From Sulfuritalea sp. (lineage in GTDB: Bacteria; Pseudomonadota; Gammaproteobacteria; Burkholderiales; Rhodocyclaceae), in contig JADJUP010000041.1 in the NCBI GenBank assembly GCA_016716965.1, forward strand, positions 32,415 to 96,414: a stretch of 64,000 nucleotides of DNA. Direction: 5' to 3'. A program made the translations under genes and the position numbers. Below are positions 43,544-54,808 of this stretch, in pieces. Each line of letters starts with the position of its first letter. Positions within the stretch are counted from its first letter, which is position 1. Under the pieces are notes generated by a model. That model was not told where the DNA came from and ran no database searches. It was given only the letters and a program-made list of their open reading frames with translations.

Positions 43544-46207
43544 CTATGTCGGCACCATCGACTTGCGCAGCGGCAGGCGCAAGTCGATGGTGCCGGGATC
43601 GGCTCCGGTCTTCAGTTCGAAGCCGAGCTCTCGTGCCAGGTGTTGCATGCGCAGGTTGCCGGCCAGGGTTTCCCCACGTAGTTCGCCGGTGCCGCGGCTG
43701 CGACAGTAGTCGATGACGCTTTGCAGCAGCAGGCGGCCCAGCCCCAGGCCCTTGACCTGTGAGCTGACCACGATGGCGAACTCGGCGAAGGCGTTGTCCG
43801 GATCGGCCATCGCGCGCACTTCGCCCAGCGAGCGTTCAATTCCCTGCGCATCGCGTTCGATCGCCACCAGCGCCATTTCGCGGTCATAGTCGATCTGCGT
43901 GAAGCGTGCCAGCTTGGAGCGCGGCAGGCGGCGCATGGTGCCGAAGAAGCGCATCCGCGAATCCTCCGGGTCGAGCGACGCGATCAGGTCGCCCAGGGTT
44001 GCCTCGTCCTCCGGCCGGATCGGCCGGATCAGCAATTGGCGCCCCTGCCACTCGACTAGCTGCTCCAATTCCTGCGGGTAGGGGCGGATCGCGAAGCGGC
44101 GGAAGCCGAGCTTGCGCCCGCGTTTCTCGATGCGGATGCCCGCTTCGTGCGCCACCACTCCGGTCGCCTCCACGTGCAGCGGATCGAGCTCGATGCCGGC
44201 GATCTCGTCGATGTCGGTGAGCATCTGCGACAGGCGCACCAGCGCCGTCCCCAGAGCTGCTTCCAGCGCGTCACGCTCGCCCTCGGCCGCTTCACGCGCG
44301 AAGCCACAGCGTGTCACCAGGTCCTGCGCCAGGGCACGGTTGAGCGGCGGTAGCGCGACGGCATAGTCGCCGTCGTGGCCGTTTTCGCCCGCGGCCGGCG
44401 CGATGAAGATCACCGGCCCGAACACCGGATCGCTGCCGACACCGAGGCGCAAGGCCGCGATGCCGCTGCGCGCCGCGCCGGGGCGCAGCCGGTAGCCGCT
44501 GACGCGGCTGCCCGGACGCTCATTGCGTACGTTGTTACGCAGACCGCGCACCGCGAGGCGAATATCCTCGGGGGAACGCAGCGAACGTGCCATCGAACGG
44601 TAGTCCGGAGCATTGGCCAGCACCAGGCCGAGATCCACCGGGTAGCCAATCTCGTCAGCGACGCGGATCGCTTCGTCGATGCTCCCGGCCAGCGGGCGCT
44701 CGGCCGCATCGATGCCGTAGGCCTGCAACACCTGGCGTACCTGCCGCGCAGTAAGCATTTCGACACCGGCGGCGATGGCCTCGGCCACCGCGTTGCGGGC
44801 GCGATCCAGGTCCGGGCTGAAGTCCTCGGCCAGCGAAGGAGGCATTTCCACCAGCAGTTTCCGGTTGCGCTCGTAATTGACGATGCCGACAAAAATCGCG
44901 ATCGCCTTCTCCGGTGAATCATGGCCCAGCACGCCGTGCTCGGCGGCGATCCGCTGTGCCACCTGCATCGAGCTGCCGCCGACCCAGCAGGTGAAGACGT
45001 TGCGCGTGGCTTTCTGCGCGACATCGCAGATGGCCTCGGCCACGGCGCTGCCCGGCGCAAACGGGGAAGGCGAGCAGACCGTCAGCACCGCGTCCGTGTT
45101 GCGGTCGGCGAGCACCAGTGCCAGCGCATCGGCCCAGAGGGCAGGCGAAACGTTGGCCGGCAAGGCCAGCGGATTGCCCGCCACGTCTATCCGCAGCAGT
45201 TCGCCGAGTCGCTTCACCGTGTCCGCTTCGAGGCTGGCCAGCCGGCCGCCGGCCGCCAGCAGCGCCTCGGCCGCTATGCGAATCAGGCCATGGCCGTTGC
45301 CGAGGATGCACAGGCGTTCGCCCGCCATCGGGCGAACGCGCGCCATCGCTTCGGCGGCATCAAACATGTCTTCCAGCGTTTCGATGCGCACCCAACCGGC
45401 GCGGCGCAGTGCGGCGATGTAGGCATCGTCGGTGCTGAATGGCGCCGTCTCTGACGCGGGCGCGGCATTCCGCTTGCCCCGAATCACCACGATCGGCCGG
45501 TTGCGTGCTGCCGCCCGCGCCGCCGACATGAACTTGCGTCCCGCCGCGACGGTGTCGAACTGCACCAGGATGGCTTCCGTATCCGGGTCGTTCGCCAGCC
45601 AGTCGATCGCGTCGGCCAGGTCGACGTCGATGCCGGCACCCAGGTGCAGCGCGGTCGAAAAACCGATGCCCTTGCTGTGCGCACGATCGAGCACGGCTGC
45701 CGCCACCGCGGCCGATTGCGTGACCAACGCGATCTTGCCGGTCGCCGCGCCGACGGGCGCCACGCTGGCGGCGAGGCCCAGTGCAGGCACCGCGATGCCG
45801 CCGCTGCCCGGTCCCAGGACCCGCATCAGGAAGGGCCGTGCCGCTTCGAGGATGGCCTTGTGCGCTTCCTGTACCTGGGCCGGGGTCATCCGCTCGCGCA
45901 ACGACGGCCCGACGATCACCGCCTTGGTGCCGCGCGCGCCGAGCTGGGCCACGATCTGCGCCACGTCGCACAACGGCGCGCAGACGATCGCCAGGTCGGG
46001 CACCGGGTCGAGTTCGTCGATGTGCATGCGGGCGCCGATGCCGAACAGCGAACGCTTCTTCGCCGTCGCCGCGAGGATCGGGCCGGCGAATCCGCCCGCC
46101 TGCAGATTGCGCAACACCACGTCGGCATAGCAGCCCTGTTCGTCGGTCTCGGCGACGACGGCTACCGAACGCGGATGGAAGAGGAATTCGAGGTTGCGGA
46201 CAGTCAT
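43544..46207 (-). CDS. Pat-like protein acetyltransferase: acyl-CoA synthetase (NDP-forming) domains fused to GNAT
   Basis: 887 residues. CoA-binding domain at the start (FLFHPRSVAVVAETDEQG), succinyl-CoA-ligase-like domain, an ATP-grasp region (ARNAVAEAIAAGVEMLTARQVRQVLQAYGID) and a C-terminal GNAT domain (SRMRFFGTMRRLPRSKLARFTQIDYDREMALVAI .. VSSQVKGLGLGRLLLQSVIDYCRSRG). This matches Pat/YfiQ enzymes that acetylate lysines of metabolic proteins such as acetyl-CoA synthetase. It is convergent with the unrecognised sulfur-module gene. Confidence 0.92.
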   Translation of the reverse strand: MTVRNLEFLFHPRSVAVVAETDEQGCYADVVLRNLQAGGFAGPILAATAKKRSLFGIGARMHIDELDPVPDLAIVCAPLCDVAQIVAQLGARGTKAVIVGPSLRERMTPAQVQEAHKAILEAARPFLMRVLGPGSGGIAVPALGLAASVAPVGAATGKIALVTQSAAVAAAVLDRAHSKGIGFSTALHLGAGIDVDLADAIDWLANDPDTEAILVQFDTVAAGRKFMSAARAAARNRPIVVIRGKRNAAPASETAPFSTDDAYIAALRRAGWVRIETLEDMFDAAEAMARVRPMAGERLCILGNGHGLIRIAAEALLAAGGRLASLEADTVKRLGELLRIDVAGNPLALPANVSPALWADALALVLADRNTDAVLTVCSPSPFAPGSAVAEAICDVAQKATRNVFTCWVGGSSMQVAQRIAAEHGVLGHDSPEKAIAIFVGIVNYERNRKLLVEMPPSLAEDFSPDLDRARNAVAEAIAAGVEMLTARQVRQVLQAYGIDAAERPLAGSIDEAIRVADEIGYPVDLGLVLANAPDYRSMARSLRSPEDIRLAVRGLRNNVRNERPGSRVSGYRLRPGAARSGIAALRLGVGSDPVFGPVIFIAPAAGENGHDGDYAVALPPLNRALAQDLVTRCGFAREAAEGERDALEAALGTALVRLSQMLTDIDEIAGIELDPLHVEATGVVAHEAGIRIEKRGRKLGFRRFAIRPYPQELEQLVEWQGRQLLIRPIRPEDEATLGDLIASLDPEDSRMRFFGTMRRLPRSKLARFTQIDYDREMALVAIERDAQGIERSLGEVRAMADPDNAFAEFAIVVSSQVKGLGLGRLLLQSVIDYCRSRGTGELRGETLAGNLRMQHLARELGFELKTGADPGTIDLRLPLRKSMVPT
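43551..43594. terminator. perfect 18-bp inverted repeat at the convergent gene ends
   Basis: GGCACCATCGACTTGCGC (43551-43568) and its exact complement GCGCAAGTCGATGGTGCC (43577-43594) around an 8-base loop. It lies in the last codons of the Pat-like gene, where both arms are translated, and 11 bp past the end of the unrecognised gene. It may be a bidirectional terminator, though no T tract is present. Confidence 0.7.
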
Positions 46208-46272
46208 TTTTTTGTAGGGTTGGCGGCAGGCGGCGGCACTGCCGCTGGCGCCGCCTCCGCGTCAGCGAGTGC

Positions 46273-48114
46273 CTACCGCGTCCAATACGCCAGCGCGACG
46301 AAGGCGATGATGGCAAACGCGGCATAGGTCTTCCATGGCTGTTCCTTTTCCGCGTAGGGATCGGTCAGTGCGCGTTGCGCGCCTTCGGGCAGTTGCGCCA
46401 TCTGCGTCAGCGATGTGCCGAAGGGAATGTTGATGCGGGCACGCGCATTCACCGCCCAGCCATTGGCGTCGAGCACCGGGCCGAGGTTGCGGCTCCTGAG
46501 CTTGAACCAGGCCATGATCACGGCGGGTCCGGAGATCAGCAGCATCAGGCCGGCCAGCGCGATCGGAATCTGCCACCAGTGCAGGCCGAGCAGGCCGGTG
46601 AGCATGGAGGCCACGGCGGTGCCGATGGCACCGACCGCCAGCCCGATGGCGGCGAAGATGCCAGCGAACTTGCCGACGTCGAAGGCCTGCTGCGCGGGTG
46701 CCGGTTTGGCTGGTGCATCGGCCTTCTTCGCCGCGGCGGCGGCGGTCTCGGCGAGCTTGCCCTCGACGCCGGCGGCCTTGCTCGCGGCGAGCTTCTGCAA
46801 TTGTTCGCCGACCATGCGCGCGAGCTTCTTGTAGGGCGACCAGAAGGCCTGGCGCAGGCTGATGGGGTGGTCGACGATCTTGGTGATGGTGGCGTCCCAG
46901 TCACGTCCCTGGCGATCGTAGAAGACGCCATTCCTGAGCGCCATCAACTGGTCGGAATCGCCGGCGGTGAATGCGGCAGCGATGGAGAGCTTTTCGCTGC
47001 CGTTGCCGCCGCTGCGAACGCAGTCGCAATACACCAGGCAGATGCGCGACAGGCCGGCGAGCGCGGCGTGCTTGCCGGCGTCGGCGACGGCGACGCAGAG
47101 TTCTGCCGAGCGGCCGTCGAGGTAGAGCGTGCCGATCTGGAAAGTGGCCTTGCCCTGGCGTGTGTAGAAGTCGCGGAAGGCGACGAAGTTGTTGGCCAGC
47201 GGCATGAGGTCGCGCACGTAGCGCGCCAGGCGTTCGAGGTCGCGCACGGCCTCGGCTTCGGGCGGCAGCCCGGCGGGCTTGGCCGCCTGCCAGGCGTGGT
47301 ACACGGCGAGCTGGTCCTGCACTGCCAGCCAGTCGCTTTCGGAAAGGCCGGGGCGCGCGCCGAGCAGCGGCACCACCACGGCTTCGCGCAGGGCGCCGAT
47401 GCGCTCGGCCCAGGCCGGGTTGATGCCGGAATCGATGCCGGCGCCGAGCGGCACCGTGGCGCCAGCGCCGACTCTTGCCAGCGGCAATGCGGCGATGTCG
47501 GCGTGGCCGTTGGTCAGCGTCACGCTGCCGAGCGCCTTGAAGCTGTCGTCGGAGGCATTCATGGCGTCACCGGCGCGTTCGTCGAAGGCGGCCAGGCGGC
47601 AGCGCACGAAGAAATCGTCGAGCTTGTCCTTGACCGCCGCCAGCGCTTCGCAGGCCGCTTCGGTGGCATCGCCCAGCGGTCGTGCCGCGCTGCCGGAGGC
47701 TTCCCAGGCGGCCAGCGCGCGCGCCGTGTATTCGGCCTCGGCCGCGCTGGCGGCGTCGACGTTTATCATCGCGCCGCCGTCGGGCAGCAGGCCCTTGGCG
47801 GCGGCGAGGATGGCCTCGTCCTTGATCGCGGCCAGCGGCACGCCGTCCAGCTTCTGTTCGAGCACGGTGGCGTCGACCAGGCGCGCCGCCGCCCAGTCGA
47901 TCGCGGCCAGCAGTTCCGGCGCGCGGATGTGGCCGTCGCCGTCGCTGTCGAGCAGTTCCAGCGTGCGCGCGTCGAACTCGATGCCCTTGGTCGGGCAGGA
48001 CAGGGCGACCCAAAGCTTCTGGTCGAGTTCCCCGAGGTGAAGCAGGTCGGCGGCGGTGTCGATGCGCACCTGGTCGAAACCGCCGGCGCGGAAGAATTTC
48101 CATTGATGGCTCAT
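46273..48114 (-). CDS. EF-hand-containing membrane protein of unknown function
   Basis: 613 residues. An EF-hand calcium loop lies at 56-67 (DSDGDGHIRAPE). The middle is a long soluble region, and near the C-terminus are two adjacent membrane segments (GIFAAIGLAVGAIGTAVASMLTG, IPIALAGLMLLISGPAVIMAW) plus a final one (WKTYAAFAIIAFVALAYW). No signal peptide is seen. It starts MSHQWKFFRAGGFDQVRIDTAADL, which is also seen in other conserved but uncharacterised proteins. Confidence 0.85.
   Translation of the reverse strand: MSHQWKFFRAGGFDQVRIDTAADLLHLGELDQKLWVALSCPTKGIEFDARTLELLDSDGDGHIRAPELLAAIDWAAARLVDATVLEQKLDGVPLAAIKDEAILAAAKGLLPDGGAMINVDAASAAEAEYTARALAAWEASGSAARPLGDATEAACEALAAVKDKLDDFFVRCRLAAFDERAGDAMNASDDSFKALGSVTLTNGHADIAALPLARVGAGATVPLGAGIDSGINPAWAERIGALREAVVVPLLGARPGLSESDWLAVQDQLAVYHAWQAAKPAGLPPEAEAVRDLERLARYVRDLMPLANNFVAFRDFYTRQGKATFQIGTLYLDGRSAELCVAVADAGKHAALAGLSRICLVYCDCVRSGGNGSEKLSIAAAFTAGDSDQLMALRNGVFYDRQGRDWDATITKIVDHPISLRQAFWSPYKKLARMVGEQLQKLAASKAAGVEGKLAETAAAAAKKADAPAKPAPAQQAFDVGKFAGIFAAIGLAVGAIGTAVASMLTGLLGLHWWQIPIALAGLMLLISGPAVIMAWFKLRSRNLGPVLDANGWAVNARARINIPFGTSLTQMAQLPEGAQRALTDPYAEKEQPWKTYAAFAIIAFVALAYWTR
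47454..47476 (-). repeat. dispersed 23-bp motif, copy 6
   Basis: On the minus strand AAGAGTCGGCGCTGGCG followed by CCACGG, inside the EF-hand membrane protein gene. Confidence 0.75.
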
Positions 48115-48169
48115 TTGGTCTCCCTATTATTGAATCCAGAAAAGCTGTTGTTCCGCAGATTTCCGCATT

Positions 48170-48225
48170 GGCGCGCCAAGGGGGGAGGGGGGGGGCGGCG
48201 GGAACCCGGGAAGGCGGAAAACGAT
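48170..48225. other. second poly-G low-quality patch
   Basis: A run of G with few interruptions in the 123-bp gap between the EF-hand gene and the MBL-fold gene, similar in character to 38640-38752. Probable assembly error; any promoter here is unreadable. Confidence 0.65.
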
Positions 48226-48237
48226 GTCCGGTCGAAA

Positions 48238-48876
48238 TCACGCGTTGTCGCCGACGAAAGGATTGCTGCGGCGTTCGGTGCCAAAGGTGGACATCGGCCC
48301 GTGGCCGGAAATGAACTGGACGTCGCTGCCCAGCGGCCAGAGTTTGAGACGGATCGAATCGATCAGCGCCTGGTGGCTGCCGCGCGGGAAATCGGTGCGC
48401 CCGATCGAACCGGCGAACAGCACGTCGCCGACCAGGGCCAGCTTCGACGGGGCGTGGAAGAACACCACGTGGCCCGGCGTGTGGCCCGGTGTGTGGAGCA
48501 CGGAGAGGGTTTCCTTGCCGACCGTGACGGTATCGCCGTCCTCCAGCCAGCGGTCGGGAGTGAAGGGCCGCGCCGGCGGGAAGCCGAAGCTGCGGCTTTG
48601 CGCGGCCAACTGGTCGATCCAGAAGCTCTCCTCGCGCTGCGGGCCTTCGATCGGCACGTCGAGCCGCGCAGCGAGTTCGCCGGCGCCGCCGGCATGGTCG
48701 ATGTGGCCGTGGGTGAGCAGGATCTTCTCGATCGCGACGCCCTGCCGCGAAGCGGCATCGGTCAGGCGTTCGAGGTCCCCGCCGGGATCGACGAAGGCAC
48801 CCTGCATGGTCTCCGTGCACCAGATCAGGGTGCAGTTCTGTTCGAAAGGGGTGACTGGAACGATGAGGTACTTCAT
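48238..48876 (-). CDS. MBL-fold metallohydrolase (glyoxalase II-like)
   Basis: 212 residues. The zinc-binding THGHIDHAGG motif, HTPGHTPGH and VGDVLFAGSIGRTD, and the final ISGHGP are those of the short YcbL/GloB-like hydrolases. Sulfur-related homologues (persulfide dioxygenases) exist but usually carry a different C-terminus, so a general thioester hydrolase role is preferred. Confidence 0.92.
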   Translation of the reverse strand: MKYLIVPVTPFEQNCTLIWCTETMQGAFVDPGGDLERLTDAASRQGVAIEKILLTHGHIDHAGGAGELAARLDVPIEGPQREESFWIDQLAAQSRSFGFPPARPFTPDRWLEDGDTVTVGKETLSVLHTPGHTPGHVVFFHAPSKLALVGDVLFAGSIGRTDFPRGSHQALIDSIRLKLWPLGSDVQFISGHGPMSTFGTERRSNPFVGDNA

Positions 48877-48964
48877 GGTGACGCTCCTTGGCGCGAGGGA
48901 CCATTTTCGGTTGGGGCAAGGTGGGCCGGCGGCGGAAACGGCGTGCTAGGCAGGACGCGGAATT

Positions 48965-51355
<2,391 letters not shown>

Positions 51356-51368
51356 CTTGCAGGGTTCC

Positions 51369-52886
51369 TCAGTTGGCCAGGCCGCGGCGGTAATGCACCG
51401 CTTCGGCGACGTGCGCGGCGGACAGGGGTATGCCCTCGGCGAGGTCGGCCAGGTCCGCGATCGTGCGTGCCACCTTGAGGATGCGATGATAAGCCCGCGC
51501 GGTCAAGCCAAGCTGCTGCATCGCGCGCTTGAGCAGGGCGGCGCCGTCGCAATCGGGCAGGCAATGCACGTCGATTTCGTCGGGCGCGAGCAGCGCGTTG
51601 GGCTTGCCCTGACGCTGCTGCTGGCGCGTCCGTGCGGCGCCGACGCGGGCGCGCACCGTGGCCGAAGTTTCGCCGTCGCCACGGGCGGCGAGATCGGCCT
51701 CCGCCACCGCCGGGACGTCGAGCATCAGGTCGATGCGGTCGAGCAGCGGCCCCGACAGCTTGCCGCGATAGCGCGCGACCTGGTCGGGCGTGCAGCGGCA
51801 TTTGCCGGAGGCATGGCCCAGCCAGCCGCAGGGACAGGGATTCATCGCTGCGACCAACTGGAAGCGCGCGGGGAAATCGGCGCGGCGCGCGGCACGCGCG
51901 ATGTGGATCTGTCCGCTTTCCAGCGGTTCGCGCAGGGCTTCGAGCACTCCGCGCTGGAACTCCGGCAATTCATCGAGGAACAGTGTGCCGTGGTGCGCCA
52001 GCGAAATCTCACCCGGCCGCGGCGTGCCGCCGCCCCCGACCAGGGCGGCACTCGATGCGGAATGGTGCGGGGCGCGAAACGGACGCTGCTTCCACTGCGC
52101 GAGGTTGAAGCTGCCGGCCAGCGAATGCACCGCGGCCGACTCCAGCGCCTCGGCGTCGGTCATCGGCGGCATCAGGCCGGGCAGGCGTTGCGCCAGCATC
52201 GATTTTCCGGCGCCGGGCGGGCCGCTCATGAGCAGGCTGTGGCCACCGGCCGCCGCGACTTCCAGCGCGCGTTTGGCCTGCGCCTGGCCCTTGACCTCGG
52301 CCAGGTCGGGATACCACGCAAGAGTCGGCGCTGGCGACACGGCAAAGGGGGCGAGCAGTTCGCGCCCGGCAAGGTGGGCGCAGACCTGCAGCAGGGTGCG
52401 CGCCGGCAGGATGTTCATGCCGTCGATCAGCGCCGCCTCCGGCGCGCTTTCCAGCGGCAGGACGAAGGCGCGGGCGCCGCCGCCGCCGCCCTGGCGATGA
52501 ATCGCGGCGCACATGGCCAGCGTGCCGCGCACGGCGCGCAAGTCGCCCGACAGCGCCAATTCGCCGGCGAATTCGTGGTCGTCGAGGTTCGCCGCATTGA
52601 CCTGTCCCGAGGCGACCAGGATGCCCAGTGCGATCGGCAGGTCGAAGCGGCCGGATTCCTTGGGTAGATCGGCCGGGGCGAGGTTCACGGTGATGCGCCG
52701 TTGCGGAAACTCGAAGCCGCAATTCTGGATCGCGGCGCGCACGCGGTCACGCGCCTCCTTGACTTCGGTATCGGGCAGGCCGACCAGGGTGAATGACGGC
52801 AACCCGGCGGCGAGATGGACTTCGACCGTGACTTCCGGGGCCGCAAGGCCCGCCAGCGCTCGCGAGCGGAGGACGGCGAGCGACAT
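51369..52886 (-). CDS. comM: YifB/ComM family Mg-chelatase-like AAA ATPase
   Basis: 505 residues. An N-terminal Lon-like domain, Walker A GPPGAGKSM, Walker B LFLDELPEF, and the ChlI-type C-terminus with AMNPCPCGWLGH. In naturally transformable bacteria ComM is a branch-migration helicase that helps integrate incoming DNA. The gene contains one copy of the dispersed 23-bp motif. Confidence 0.93.
   Translation of the reverse strand: MSLAVLRSRALAGLAAPEVTVEVHLAAGLPSFTLVGLPDTEVKEARDRVRAAIQNCGFEFPQRRITVNLAPADLPKESGRFDLPIALGILVASGQVNAANLDDHEFAGELALSGDLRAVRGTLAMCAAIHRQGGGGGARAFVLPLESAPEAALIDGMNILPARTLLQVCAHLAGRELLAPFAVSPAPTLAWYPDLAEVKGQAQAKRALEVAAAGGHSLLMSGPPGAGKSMLAQRLPGLMPPMTDAEALESAAVHSLAGSFNLAQWKQRPFRAPHHSASSAALVGGGGTPRPGEISLAHHGTLFLDELPEFQRGVLEALREPLESGQIHIARAARRADFPARFQLVAAMNPCPCGWLGHASGKCRCTPDQVARYRGKLSGPLLDRIDLMLDVPAVAEADLAARGDGETSATVRARVGAARTRQQQRQGKPNALLAPDEIDVHCLPDCDGAALLKRAMQQLGLTARAYHRILKVARTIADLADLAEGIPLSAAHVAEAVHYRRGLAN
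52320..52342 (+). repeat. dispersed 23-bp motif, copy 7
   Basis: AAGAGTCGGCGCTGGCG followed by ACACGG, inside comM, where the coding strand reads VSPAPT. Confidence 0.75.
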
Positions 52887-52899
52887 CTAACTGGACTGT

Positions 52900-53163
52900 T
52901 TAGCGTGCCGCCGGATTGGCAACGGCGGGTTGTCGGCTGGCTTCCAGTTCGGCGACCCGAGCTTCGAGCGCTTCGAGTTTGGCCCGGGTTCGCGTCAGCA
53001 CTTCGCGCTGCACGTCGAATTCCTCGCGGGTCACCAGGTCTAGCTTGGCGAAGAGGCCGGCCAGTGCAGCGCGCAAGTTTTTTTCGACGTCGCCGGCCGG
53101 GGTTGCGGCCAGCAGCGAGGAGACGCGGGCGGACATTTCATCGAGCAGTTTTGGATTGAGCAT
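52900..53163 (-). CDS. ubiK: ubiquinone biosynthesis accessory factor UbiK
   Basis: 87 residues of the BMFP/YqiC family: PKLLDEMSARVSSLLAATPAGDVEKNLRAAL .. DLVTREEFDVQREVLTRTRAKLEALEARVAELEA, a short helix then a C-terminal trimeric coiled coil. It supports ubiquinone assembly with UbiJ. ATG 53163 was chosen because the family starts there; a longer frame has no support. Confidence 0.92.
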   Translation of the reverse strand: MLNPKLLDEMSARVSSLLAATPAGDVEKNLRAALAGLFAKLDLVTREEFDVQREVLTRTRAKLEALEARVAELEASRQPAVANPAAR

Positions 53164-53340
53164 GGGCGGCTTCGCAATGACGGGCAATACCGGTTTTCGA
53201 GGTGGGGGATGCCGGCGCCAAGTCCGAAGTTGTCTCCTTCTTGCGGTCGAGATCCCCTCCGGAATGGATCGGCCTGACGCGGAGCGATCACGGCAAAAGT
53301 CTAGCACAGCACCAGATACAGCCGCCTGCAACTGCAGGTG

Positions 53341-53357
53341 CGCACCATGATGGTGCG
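53341..53357 (+). promoter_or_regulatory. NtrC-like binding site
   Basis: CGCACCATGATGGTGCG is a dyad of the form GCACC-N5-GGTGC, close to the enteric NtrC consensus TGCACC-N5-GGTGCA. It lies about 95 bp upstream of the sigma-54 promoter, a normal distance for an enhancer. Confidence 0.7.
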
Positions 53358-53450
53358 GGTGGCCGGCGTTTGCTACCCGGCTTGGTGCGAGGTAACGAAG
53401 TTGCGCCGCAGCAATGTTTGTATCCCACTGAAATTTATAAGCTAAACCAG

Positions 53451-53467
53451 TTGGCACGGTCTCTGCA
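53451..53467 (+). promoter_or_regulatory. sigma-54 promoter of torF-glnK-amtB
   Basis: TTGGCACGGTCTCTGCA has the -24 GG and -12 GC with the required 10-base spacing, and matches TGGCACG-N4-TTGCA at most positions. It is 43 bp upstream of the torF start. Confidence 0.82.
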
Positions 53468-53509
53468 TTGATGGGTCTGTAATTTTTTAATTTTCTCTAG
53501 GAGCCAATC

Positions 53510-54364
53510 ATGCGCAATACCCTGATCACCGTCGCCGTCGCCGCCCTTTTCTCTGTCCCCACCGCCGTCATGGCTCAGGCCGCAGCACCGGCCAGCCCGC
53601 ACACCTTCACCGGCAACGTAGGTTTCGCCACCGATTACCTGTATCGCGGCATTTCGCAGACCTCCGGCGAGCCGGCGCTGCAAGGTGGCTTCGACTACGC
53701 TCACTCGAGCGGCCTCTACGCCGGAACCTGGGCGTCCAATGTCAGCTGGATTCAGGACGGCCTCAACGTGCCGGGCGCGCTGCAGACCACCAACGCCGGC
53801 CTCGAAATCGATGTCTACGGCGGCTACAAGGGCACGGTCACGGGCGACCTCGGCTTCGACGTCGGCGTTCTGACCTACAACTATCCGGGCAAGAACAAGA
53901 CCCCTGGCGGCATCCTGAAGCAGGACACCCAGGAAATCTACGGCGCATTGAGCTGGAAGTGGCTGACCGTCAAGTATTCGCACTCGCTGGGTGCGCTGTT
54001 CGGCTGGGCCAAGACCCCGTCCGCCACCGCCAACCAGAAGACCTCGGGTAGCGGCTACCTGGAACTTAACGCCGCCTACGATCTGGGCAGCGGCTGGGGC
54101 ATCTCGGGTCACGTCGGCCACCAGAAGGTCAAGGGCTATGGCGATGCTTCCTACACCGATTACAAGGTCGGTGTCACCAAGGACCTCGGCTTCGGTGTGG
54201 TGGGACTGGCAGCTTCGGCGACCAATGCCAAGGACGACTGCGGTGCCGCCGCCGCCGGTGCCGCCGCACAAAACCCCTATTGCTGGGGCGGTGGCGTCGC
54301 GGGTGCCGTCAATTACAGCGCTGGCAAGAGCACTGCGGTCCTGACTTTCAACAAGACGTTCTGA
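53510..54364 (+). CDS. TorF family putative porin
   Basis: 284 residues with a signal peptide (RNTLITVAVAALFSVPTAVMAQ) and an outer-membrane beta-barrel pattern: FTGNVGFATDYLYRGISQTSGEPALQGGFDYAHSSGLYAGTWASNV and a C-terminal aromatic residue (TFNKTF). The family often sits ahead of glnK-amtB in betaproteobacteria. It could be the outer-membrane entry for ammonium or small nitrogen compounds (inference). Expression is probably sigma-54/NtrC dependent. Confidence 0.92.
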   Translation: MRNTLITVAVAALFSVPTAVMAQAAAPASPHTFTGNVGFATDYLYRGISQTSGEPALQGGFDYAHSSGLYAGTWASNVSWIQDGLNVPGALQTTNAGLEIDVYGGYKGTVTGDLGFDVGVLTYNYPGKNKTPGGILKQDTQEIYGALSWKWLTVKYSHSLGALFGWAKTPSATANQKTSGSGYLELNAAYDLGSGWGISGHVGHQKVKGYGDASYTDYKVGVTKDLGFGVVGLAASATNAKDDCGAAAAGAAAQNPYCWGGGVAGAVNYSAGKSTAVLTFNKTF

Positions 54365-54379
54365 CAGGTTTGAATGAAG

Positions 54380-54413
54380 GTTCCGCCGGCGACCCGGCCG
54401 GCGTCGGCGGAAC
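54380..54413 (+). terminator. intercistronic hairpin between torF and glnK
   Basis: GTTCCGCCG (54380-54388) pairs perfectly with CGGCGGAAC (54405-54413). With no T tract it is more likely an mRNA-processing or partial-termination element that sets torF above glnK. Confidence 0.5.
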
Positions 54414-54457
54414 GGACAGCAAAGCCCAATACCTCCAATTCATTAAAGGAAACAGCC

Positions 54458-54796
54458 ATGAAACTCGTAACCGCCATCATCAAGCCGTTCAAGCTTGACG
54501 AGGTACGCGAGGCCCTCGCCGCCGTCGGCGTGCAGGGAATCACCGTTACCGAGGTCAAGGGGTTCGGCCGGCAGAAAGGTCATACCGAGCTCTATCGCGG
54601 CGCCGAATACGTCGTCGATTTTCTGCCCAAGGTCAAGGTCGAAGCTGCGATTCGCGACGATCTTTTGGACCAGGTCATCGAAACCATCGAGAAATCCGCC
54701 AGCACCGGCAAGATCGGCGACGGCAAGATTTTCGTCTTCGACGTCGAACAAGTCATACGCATCCGCACCGGTGAAACCGGTGAGGAAGCCCTGTAA
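54458..54796 (+). CDS. glnK: nitrogen regulatory protein P-II (GlnK)
   Basis: 112 residues. A P-II signalling protein with the T-loop EVKGFGRQKGHTELYRGAEYVVDFLPKVKVE; Tyr51 in the loop (LYRGAEY region) is the uridylylation site. It senses 2-oxoglutarate and ATP/ADP and blocks the neighbouring AmtB when nitrogen is plentiful. The GGAAACAGCC region upstream contains its ribosome site. Confidence 0.95.
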   Translation: MKLVTAIIKPFKLDEVREALAAVGVQGITVTEVKGFGRQKGHTELYRGAEYVVDFLPKVKVEAAIRDDLLDQVIETIEKSASTGKIGDGKIFVFDVEQVIRIRTGETGEEAL

Positions 54797-54808
54797 GGGA
54801 GAGCTGAA

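Larger units (their letters stand above)
53164..53509. other. 346-bp regulatory region upstream of torF
   Basis: No gene seen. It holds an NtrC-like dyad at 53341-53357 and a sigma-54 type promoter at 53451-53467 that reads toward torF, glnK and amtB. The remainder shows no recognisable element. Confidence 0.6.
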
